From NCBI GenBank assembly GCA_030145595.1, contig JAQYVG010000135.1:1-9283 (forward strand): a stretch of DNA of 9,283 nucleotides, in the 5' to 3' direction. The notes beneath the pieces are model-generated. The model was given only the letters and a program-made list of their open reading frames with translations, made no database searches and was not told the origin of the DNA. The first letter of the stretch is position 1. The number at the start of each line of letters is the position of its first letter. Source of the DNA: Desulfobacterales bacterium. GTDB taxonomy: Bacteria > Desulfobacterota > Desulfobacteria > Desulfobacterales > UBA11574. Position numbers and translations under genes: made by a program. This document shows, in pieces, positions 1 to 4,509 of the stretch.

Positions 1-2
1 AT

Positions 3-110
3 ACCATCCCCGGGGATAAATTTTCCCTTATCGCCGAGGCCCTAAAAAAATATGATTCCAAACATCCACAGGGGATGGAACCATATACTATCGATTTTCT
101 GGAACCTTAA
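3..110 (+). CDS. 3' end of an unidentified protein (partial)
   Basis: An open frame enters from the left edge and stops with TAA at 108-110. It gives about 35 C-terminal residues, beginning TIPGDKFSLIAEALKKY and ending YTIDFLEP. The stretch has no internal stop, reads like a soluble mixed alpha/beta tail, and stops five bases before the 3' end of the convergent toxin gene, which is the tight packing expected between two real genes. I do not recognise the family and assign no function. No terminator separates it from its convergent neighbour. The call rests on an open frame and plausible composition only; it is short enough to be a chance frame. Confidence 0.55.
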   Translation, partial: TIPGDKFSLIAEALKKYDSKHPQGMEPYTIDFLEP

Positions 111-115
111 TCTTT

Positions 116-535
116 CTAAGGCGCTATCCTTTTAATATCGCTGAATTTTGACAGGTGTTTTTTGTTATAAGAATAAAGAACAGCCATTTTTTTAAGGCGC
201 ATATATGAAACAATATAAGCATCTATAAAATCTATATTTGTCTCCTCAAATATCTCCAGCGCCCCTTCAATAATATCTGAATTGTCCACCTTAAGACCCT
301 CGGTGTTTAATATTCCTCTTAATAAATCGGCAACAACTTCATTCCCCTGTTCATAAAAAGAGATTAGAACCCAAACCAACTCCGCAATAACGATATCTGA
401 TGTAACCAATCGAACTTTGCCTGACTTAGCCTTTAATAATAATTTCTGGACGGCTTGTGCCTTGTGTTTATCATCGTTTGTCAAGTATCTTACAAAAAGA
501 TTTGTATCCACGAAACACACAGGGGCTATCATCAT
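116..535 (-). CDS. vapC: PIN-domain toxin, VapC type
   Basis: This 139-residue protein has the size and layout of a VapC toxin, a metal-dependent endoribonuclease of the PIN superfamily that acts on cytoplasmic RNA and is held inactive by its VapB partner. Visible family landmarks are the N-terminal FVDTN with Asp10, Glu52 in IAELVW, and the acidic pair Asp102 and Asp105 in DFIDAYI. The fourth acidic position is unusual: the segment usually written SFDK or TFDK reads LYSYNKKH, with Asn124 in place of Asp. The start ATG (533-535) overlaps the stop of the upstream antitoxin gene in an ATGA arrangement, so the two genes are probably translationally coupled. A second ATG follows at once (530-532), so the protein may begin one residue later. 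Its 3' end faces another gene at five bases. The family assignment is firm; the RNA target cannot be read from sequence. Confidence 0.9.
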   Translation of the reverse strand: MMIAPVCFVDTNLFVRYLTNDDKHKAQAVQKLLLKAKSGKVRLVTSDIVIAELVWVLISFYEQGNEVVADLLRGILNTEGLKVDNSDIIEGALEIFEETNIDFIDAYIVSYMRLKKMAVLYSYNKKHLSKFSDIKRIAP

Positions 536-783
536 AAATTCTCCATAACCTCATTGATTACATACTTCTTAGCGTTATCTCTCAATTTTTCCCAATCTTC
601 TATTTTTTTATCTGTTTTAATGACACCCCTTAAGTCTAATAGAGTTCTGGCAGGTTTTATAACCACCTCGTTTCCTTTCCTGACAAACAAAACAAAATCA
701 CCCGGCTGTATATTCAATTTTTCCCTGATCTTTTTTGGTATGGTGACCTGCCCCTTTGTTGTAACCTTTGCCTTTGCTTGCAT
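532..783 (-). CDS. vapB: AbrB/SpoVT-fold antitoxin, VapB/MazE type
   Basis: This 83-residue protein starts with a SpoVT/AbrB swapped-hairpin DNA-binding domain (about residues 3-47). The signature is KVTTKGQVTIPKKIREKL, followed by QPGD and a strand pair ending VVIKP. The charged C-terminal half (about 55-83), with EDWEKLRDNAKKYV, is the part that in this family wraps and inhibits the toxin. Such antitoxins also repress their own operon, usually as a complex with the toxin. The ATG at 781-783 follows a strong GGAGGT ribosome site (789-794) at five bases. The gene lies directly ahead of the PIN toxin and overlaps it by four bases, which identifies the pair as a type II toxin-antitoxin module. 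A short palindrome at 826-836 upstream is a reasonable operator candidate. Confidence 0.92.
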   Translation of the reverse strand: MQAKAKVTTKGQVTIPKKIREKLNIQPGDFVLFVRKGNEVVIKPARTLLDLRGVIKTDKKIEDWEKLRDNAKKYVINEVMENL

Positions 784-824
784 TACATACCTCCAATATT
801 AAACAAAAGTAATACCTGACTGAT

Positions 825-853
825 GATGTAATACATTATTTTCTGTATGTCAA
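825..853 (-). promoter_or_regulatory. Candidate sigma-70 promoter and operator of the vapBC module
   Basis: On the - strand a perfect TTGACA (848-853) stands 17 bases ahead of a weak -10, TACATC (825-830); a TATTAC at 14 bases is the other option. An 11-base perfect palindrome, ATGTAATACAT (826-836), covers the -10 side, where an autorepressing AbrB-type antitoxin would be expected to bind. The -35 is good and the -10 poor, so the exact promoter is uncertain. Confidence 0.45.
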
Positions 854-1095
854 GGTTGATACAATTTCATTTCATTGAAATGCTCCATGAGACCTTTGAT
901 CCTGCAGTCTGTGTTGCGGTAGTTTCATAAAATCGCAACACGATTTTATTTGACGACCGCCGCTATGTAGAACCTTTTCTATTTTCAGCAATTGAGGCAA
1001 AGAAGGTATTGGCTTTCCCGGATTGTATCAATCAATTAAGATTTCAGTAAAATCCTGTATATTTAGATAGATAAAAATTTATTGATTTTTTTTCT

Positions 1096-1122
1096 TAAGT
1101 TTGGAGGGCAAAAGTCCGATAT
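1096..1122 (+). promoter_or_regulatory. Sigma-28 (FliA/SigD-type) promoter of the DVU0524-like/flgM operon
   Basis: The sequence reads TAAG, 15 bases, then TCCGATAT (1115-1122). This matches the general sigma-28 pattern TAAA-N15-CCGATAT in all but one position. In the longer E. coli-style alignment, TTAAGTTT (1095-1102) and TCCGATAT match 7/8 and 6/8, with a 12-base instead of an 11-base spacer. The -10 ends 32 bases ahead of the first start codon. Transcription of flgM from a sigma-28 promoter is well known, as the feedback loop on FliA, which supports the call. Confidence 0.75.
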
Positions 1123-1154
1123 GACAACTGAAGGGTAATTTGTAGAGGCCAAGT

Positions 1155-1583
1155 ATGATTATATCTGCTTATCAAGTTAATAATGTCTTGCGGGTTTATG
1201 GAGATCAACTGAGGCAAACCAGAATCTCCAATCGCCCCAAGAATACCGATAGTCCCACACCGGATAAAATAAGTATATCCGAAGGGGCCCGGAGGAAGTC
1301 CATCATCGATATGGTAGCCTCCGATATTGTAGATAAAATTACTAAGAACGGCCCTAATGGTAATGTTGAGGAAGAGGTGCTTAAAAAACTTGAAAATGAA
1401 TTTGGAGGGAATCTGACCGTAAGCAGAAAAGGCCCTTCCGAACTCATATTTAAGGAAATTGACGAAAACGGTGAAACAATCAATTCACTTTCTATTGCAG
1501 ATTCTGAATTTTTAAGTTATAAGTTAAATGAAATCACCATGGACGCCATTGATAAAAATATGGTAAAAAAATCGGAGAGCTAA
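1155..1583 (+). CDS. DVU0524-family FlgM-associated protein
   Basis: This 142-residue soluble protein has no signal peptide or membrane segment. Its N-terminus, IISAYQVNNVLRVYGDQL, is what I recall as the hallmark of the DVU0524 family, small proteins encoded next to flgM in Desulfobacterota. Its biochemical role is unknown to me. An SISEGARRKSI segment (41-51) resembles the short 'serine-x-glutamate-alanine-arginine' linkers seen in flagellar regulatory proteins. The C-terminal half (70-135) is charged and probably alpha/beta. An AGAGG ribosome site (1144-1148) lies six bases ahead of the ATG. The stop is three bases before the flgM start, and both sit behind one sigma-28-type promoter, so the two are almost certainly co-transcribed. 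A role in handling FlgM or sigma-28 is inference from this linkage only. Confidence 0.85.
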   Translation: MIISAYQVNNVLRVYGDQLRQTRISNRPKNTDSPTPDKISISEGARRKSIIDMVASDIVDKITKNGPNGNVEEEVLKKLENEFGGNLTVSRKGPSELIFKEIDENGETINSLSIADSEFLSYKLNEITMDAIDKNMVKKSES

Positions 1584-1586
1584 CCC

Positions 1587-1916
1587 ATGAATATCAACGA
1601 TAAGATTATAAGTTATGACATTAGCAAGCAGCTTCCTCAATCCACCCAAAAGGCCACGGAACAGATTGAGGCAAAGCAGCCTGCTGACTTAAAAAAAGTC
1701 GAAGGTGCAGAGCGAGCAGAGCAGGATACTATTGTTAACCTTTCCCCGGCCTTAAAAGAGGTCCAAACCATAAAGGAAATCATCGCATCTGAACCGGACG
1801 TAAGGGAAGATAAGGTTGCCGAACTAAAAGAAAGGATTGAGTCTGGAAAATATGAAATCGACCATCAGGCGGTTGCGGATAAGATGGTTGATTCCTTTAT
1901 AGACGAACTCTCCTAG
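1587..1916 (+). CDS. flgM: FlgM, anti-sigma-28 factor
   Basis: FlgM binds the flagellar sigma factor FliA (sigma-28) in the cytoplasm and blocks late flagellar genes until it is exported through the completed hook-basal body. This 109-residue protein has the family pattern. The N-terminal half (1-50) is hydrophilic and probably disordered, the part that serves for export. The conserved C-terminal half begins at IVNLSPALKEVQ (49-60), carries the helices EIIASEPDVREDKVAELKER (64-83) and IESGKYEIDH, and ends with ADKMVDSFIDEL, the sigma-binding region. The ATG at 1587 follows a GGAG (1574-1577) located inside the end of the preceding gene at nine bases, so translation may be coupled. The gene is the last of its operon, with a strong terminator about 43 bases downstream. 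Confidence 0.95.
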   Translation: MNINDKIISYDISKQLPQSTQKATEQIEAKQPADLKKVEGAERAEQDTIVNLSPALKEVQTIKEIIASEPDVREDKVAELKERIESGKYEIDHQAVADKMVDSFIDELS

Positions 1917-1959
1917 CTTTATCTTCATATTTCATGTAATTTAATAAATTTAACTTTTT

Positions 1960-1990
1960 AAAGGCCGTTTTTTACAAAACGGCCTTTTTA
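1960..1990 (+). terminator. Intrinsic terminator after flgM
   Basis: A perfect 12-bp stem, AAAGGCCGTTTT (1960-1971) with AAAACGGCCTTT (1976-1987), closes a TTAC loop and runs straight into a T tract. Its A-rich 5' flank also makes it a plausible terminator in the other direction. Confidence 0.9.
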
Positions 1991-2008
1991 TTTTGTCGTA
2001 ATAGTTCG

Positions 2009-2242
2009 GCCACTAAGGCACTAAGACACTAAGATTATTACATGCAAAAGTCATTTGTCACTTGTCATTGGAGCGCTACGCTTTAGGATCGCTTCGCTTT
2101 AGGGAAAAAAGTCTTTTTAACAATACCCCTCAAGGCCGCCAGGCCGCTCCTCAAACGAAGTGCTCCTCAAGCGTAGCGCTCTTTTTTATATGACAAATGA
2201 ATTTTGCATGTAATAATCTTAGTGTCTTAGTGCCTTGGTGGC
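2009..2242. repeat. 234-bp imperfect inverted-repeat element
   Basis: The outer arms, 2009-2060 and 2191-2242, are reverse complements at 50 of 52 positions. After a short non-pairing stretch the inner arms, 2071-2103 and 2149-2181, match at 28 of 33. The remaining 45 bases form the centre. The outer arm contains three 8-base units of the form CACTAAGR (2011-2034). The inner arms consist of 16-base tandem units built on GCTACGCTTTAGGA or its complement. I see no ORF of note inside, no transposase, and no clear target-site duplication. It could be a MITE-like element, a large extragenic palindrome, or the gene of a long hairpin RNA. Confidence 0.85.
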
Positions 2243-2334
2243 AAAATACTTGAATCCCTGAACGGTTACCGTGATTTTATCAATAAAAACAAAAAAATGA
2301 TAGCAGCAATTCCAGGGTCAGAAAGATTTTGTAT

Positions 2335-2363
2335 TTGACACCTATTTTTCAATTTGATAAAAA
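2335..2363 (+). promoter_or_regulatory. Candidate sigma-70 promoter ahead of the gspF-like gene
   Basis: A perfect TTGACA (2335-2340) is followed after 17 bases by TAAAAA (2358-2363), a 4/6 match to the -10 consensus. Just downstream lie TTGTCA (2374-2379) and TGACAA (2396-2401) in inverted orientation, and a perfect palindrome ATTGT-G-ACAAT (2392-2402), a possible operator. The leader to the start codon would be about 120 bases. Confidence 0.45.
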
Positions 2364-2439
2364 TATTAACAGGTTGTCATTCTCTTTCCCAATTGTGACA
2401 ATGGTCGGTAAAATATCAAAGGCTTTAATAGTAGCTAAG

Positions 2440-2484
2440 CGGCGCAGCCGCGTTATATAGAATCGCGTAACGATTGTATAGGAG
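2440..2484 (+). repeat. Paired small hairpins plus ribosome site ahead of gspF-like gene
   Basis: The 5' leader contains GCGGC-GCA-GCCGC and then AATCG-CGTAA-CGATT, two 5-bp hairpins separated by an AT-rich spacer. They end directly against AGGAG (2480-2484), the ribosome site of the next gene. The layout resembles the AATCG/CGATT hairpin at 927-949 and the GCG/CGC units inside the 2009-2242 element, so it may belong to a dispersed short repeat family. Confidence 0.4.
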
Positions 2485-2493
2485 TATTGCGTT

Positions 2494-3624
2494 TTGGCCA
2501 TAGTAATCAAACAAAAAGGCTCTGAGCCGGGAGCAAGGCTTGTGCCTGATGCCGAGAAGCATGGTCATGTCATTCGCCGCTTCGGGAAAAGGATCACGCC
2601 CGGGGAGGTAACTTTTTTTATATCCCAGCTTGCACTGATGCTTGAGGTCGGTACATCCTTGACCAATGCGCTGAAAGCTGCGGCGGATCAAACCAAAAAC
2701 CCGGGTTTTGAGACGGTGATCCGCTCCATGCAGCTTGATCTTGAGGAAGGCCGCCAGTTTTCCGATGCCATGAGCAGGCATCCTCAAATATTCAAAAGTC
2801 TTTTTGTCAGCATGGTAAAAGCCGGAGAAACCGGCGGTTATTTAAAAGAAATCCTGGATCGCACGGTGGAGATGCAGGAAAAGCGCCAGGCGCTTATCAC
2901 CCAGGTCCGGACTACCCTGACGTACCCTGTGGTCTTGTGTGTTTTGTCAACTGCAGTAATCATTTTTGTCCTGGCCGGCATCCTTCCCAAATTTGCCGTC
3001 CTCTTTGAAGGCAAGGAGAGTGTTTTGCCTGTCAGTACCCGTTTCCTGATGGCTATGAGCGCTTCGATTCAGCAATACTGGTGGGTGTATATCGTTTTTA
3101 GCGTTGGGCTGATAGTGGTTTTAAAATTATGGAAAGATAGTAATTACGGCCAGGCCCTGATTGACCGCTTTATTGTGAGCGCACCGCTGCTTTCCAGGAT
3201 ATCCAACAAAATATATACCGCTCAACTTCTGAGAACATTAGGCCATTTGATGGAAAGTCGGGTCCCTCTCATCGAAGCGCTGCAAGTGACCCGAGACACT
3301 TTCAGTAACCGGCATTTCAGGCTTTTTATTGCCAATATTATGTCCCATGTGAAGCAGGGCGGCAGGTTCTCGCAGCCGTTTTCCGACTATCCTTATGTCA
3401 TGGAATCGGTCAAACAGATGGTAGCCACCGGAGAAGAAGTCGGCAACCTGCACAAGGTCATGTTGCGTCTGGCTACCTTTTATGATACTGAAATAGAACA
3501 GGAGTTAAAAAAGATCGCTTCCATGATTGAGCCTGTGGCGCTGATAATCATGGGAGTAGTAGTGGGACTGATCGTTGCGTCCGTGATTCTTCCCATTTTT
3601 AAGTTATCACATACGATACGCTAA
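2494..3624 (+). CDS. Type II secretion/type IV pilus inner-membrane platform protein (GspF/PilC family)
   Basis: GspF/PilC proteins form the inner-membrane platform on which the assembly ATPase drives (pseudo)pilin polymerisation. This 376-residue copy has the family's two homologous cytoplasmic domains. The first spans about 35-145, with FFISQLALMLEVGTSL and KAGETGG; the second spans about 240-345, with LLRTLGHLMESRVPL and ATGEEVGNL. Three hydrophobic segments lie at about 144-168, 196-213 and 347-369. Length is slightly under the usual 400 because the N-terminal arm is short. The start is TTG (2494-2496), nine bases after GGAG (2481-2484); no ATG or GTG lies ahead of the first conserved block, so TTG is the best choice. 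A pseudopilin gene follows 278 bases later on the same strand, as in the usual F-G order. No ATPase, secretin or peptidase gene is present, so whether it serves secretion or pili cannot be told. Confidence 0.93.
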   Translation: MAIVIKQKGSEPGARLVPDAEKHGHVIRRFGKRITPGEVTFFISQLALMLEVGTSLTNALKAAADQTKNPGFETVIRSMQLDLEEGRQFSDAMSRHPQIFKSLFVSMVKAGETGGYLKEILDRTVEMQEKRQALITQVRTTLTYPVVLCVLSTAVIIFVLAGILPKFAVLFEGKESVLPVSTRFLMAMSASIQQYWWVYIVFSVGLIVVLKLWKDSNYGQALIDRFIVSAPLLSRISNKIYTAQLLRTLGHLMESRVPLIEALQVTRDTFSNRHFRLFIANIMSHVKQGGRFSQPFSDYPYVMESVKQMVATGEEVGNLHKVMLRLATFYDTEIEQELKKIASMIEPVALIIMGVVVGLIVASVILPIFKLSHTIR

Positions 3625-3725
3625 GGTTTTGATAACCGTTCAGAGGTTTCCGCCTTCGCAATGCTATGGCGCGGGAACACGGCGGGACAGGCATGGTTCA
3701 GGAAATAATGGTTGATAAACAACGG

Positions 3726-3764
3726 TTAATAGTTAATAATTAACAATTAATTATTAACTATTGA
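3726..3764. repeat. AT-rich perfect hairpin in the gspF-pseudopilin gap
   Basis: AATAGTTAATAATTAA (3728-3743) pairs perfectly with its complement (3747-3762) around a CAA loop, giving a 16-bp stem made almost only of A and T. No T tract follows, so it is not a typical terminator. It looks like a small intergenic repeat. Confidence 0.6.
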
Positions 3765-3790
3765 TTATTTGATTCGGGTTGCGAGGATCA

Positions 3791-3814
3791 ACCTGTGAAC
3801 GCCCACAGGTTTTA
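3791..3814 (+). terminator. Possible weak terminator after the gspF-like gene
   Basis: ACCTGTG (3791-3797) pairs with CACAGGT (3804-3810) around a six-base loop and is followed by TTTT. The stem is short, so partial or no termination is possible. Its position just ahead of a separate promoter for the next gene fits a transcript boundary. Confidence 0.4.
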
Positions 3815-3835
3815 ATAATCGGGAGAGAAAACTAC

Positions 3836-3862
3836 TCATGTTTTACGTTTTCTGGCCGATAA
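3836..3862 (+). promoter_or_regulatory. Sigma-28-type promoter ahead of the pseudopilin gene
   Basis: TCATGTTT (3836-3843), exactly 11 bases, then GCCGATAA (3855-3862). Compared with the FliA consensus TAAAGTTT-N11-GCCGATAA, the -10 matches 8/8 and the -35 matches 6/8, with ideal spacing. The -10 ends 40 bases ahead of the ATG, on the correct strand. Chance occurrence of so good a match in a window this size is unlikely, but promoter activity is not proven. Confidence 0.6.
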
Positions 3863-3902
3863 GAATTTCGTATGATTTGAAAGCTAAGGAGGAGACAAAG
3901 TT

Positions 3903-4430
3903 ATGAATACCGAGTTTAAGAATCAGTTGGGATTTACCTTGATTGAAATGCTGATAGTCATTATTATACTGGGGATCCTGGCCATGATCATTGTCCCTCA
4001 GATTACGGTTTCCACCGAAGACGCCAAGGTAAGTACGCTCCAGACCAACCTGAGCGGCATTCGCAGCGCCGTCGAAACCTACTATGCCCAGCATAATAGC
4101 GTATATCCCGGCAAGAAAAAAAATACGGACGGCTCTGATGCCCTCGTTGGCGATGTACCCGCTGCCTTTAAAGCCCAGCTTACATTGTATTCAGCCGTCA
4201 CCGGAATTACTGCCGAGGTCAAGGATACAACAACGTACAAATACGGTCCCTATGTCAAGGGGGGGGAATTGCCTCAAAATCCTTTTACCTCTAGTAGAAA
4301 CGTGGCCGCTGATATGTCATTCAATATTACGGATCGGGATGCGGACGTCGGAACCACCTTAGGCTGGAAATTCTACCCTAATACCGGTGTTTTTATCGCC
4401 AATGATACTGATGCGCATGCTACTCACTAA
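3903..4430 (+). CDS. Type II secretion pseudopilin, GspG-like (prepilin-type N-terminus)
   Basis: This 175-residue protein has a textbook class III signal: a short leader MNTEFKNQLG, cleavage expected between Gly10 and Phe11, then FTLIEMLIV with Glu at position +5 of the mature protein, and a hydrophobic stretch to about residue 32. A prepilin peptidase would cut and N-methylate Phe11. The globular part carries TEDAKVSTLQTNLSGIRSAVETYY (37-60), the alpha-helical spine of GspG-like pseudopilins, and later YGPYVKGGELPQNPF and a GWKFYPNTGVF tail typical of the group. It is longer than classical GspG (about 145). The ATG follows AAGGAGGAG (3886-3894). It lies after a gspF-like gene but has its own sigma-28-type promoter, so flagellar-timed expression is possible. 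It could be a minor pilin rather than a secretion pseudopilin. Confidence 0.92.
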   Translation: MNTEFKNQLGFTLIEMLIVIIILGILAMIIVPQITVSTEDAKVSTLQTNLSGIRSAVETYYAQHNSVYPGKKKNTDGSDALVGDVPAAFKAQLTLYSAVTGITAEVKDTTTYKYGPYVKGGELPQNPFTSSRNVAADMSFNITDRDADVGTTLGWKFYPNTGVFIANDTDAHATH

Positions 4431-4509
4431 ACACCGTTTTTCACAGGCACTTTAACCGGCAAAATTATACCCTAATCACGTGTTCCGGACAATTTCTACA
4501 GGCTTTTCT

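Larger units (their letters stand above)
784..1154. other. Intergenic region between divergent vapBC and the flgM operon
   Basis: No convincing gene was seen in this 371-base gap. It holds the vapBC promoter side and a 15-base palindrome, CATTTCA-T-TGAAATG (868-882). It also holds a perfect 9-bp hairpin, ATAAAATCG with loop CAACA (927-949), nested inside a 5-bp GCGGT/ACCGC pair (916-920 and 956-960), and finally the sigma-28-type promoter of the flgM operon. A stop-to-stop frame at 931-1050 could be a gene remnant, but it has no usable start codon. Confidence 0.6.

Noticed and set aside
931..1050. Stop-to-stop frame ending in a plausible tail (VEPFLFSAIEAKKVLAFPD then a short end and TAA).
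   Set aside because: It lacks ATG, GTG or TTG ahead of the interesting part, begins inside a hairpin, and matches nothing I recognise. It may be a gene remnant but is not supportable.
2009..2242. Possible CRISPR array because of repeated units.
   Set aside because: The units are adjacent or inverted, with no regularly spaced unique spacers and no cas genes.
2258..3643. 11-base inverted repeats (CTGAACGGTTA and its complement) flanking the gspF-like gene, as if ends of a mobile unit.
   Set aside because: The left copy lies within a local palindrome, no target duplication or transposase is present, and such a pair is not improbable by chance over this distance.
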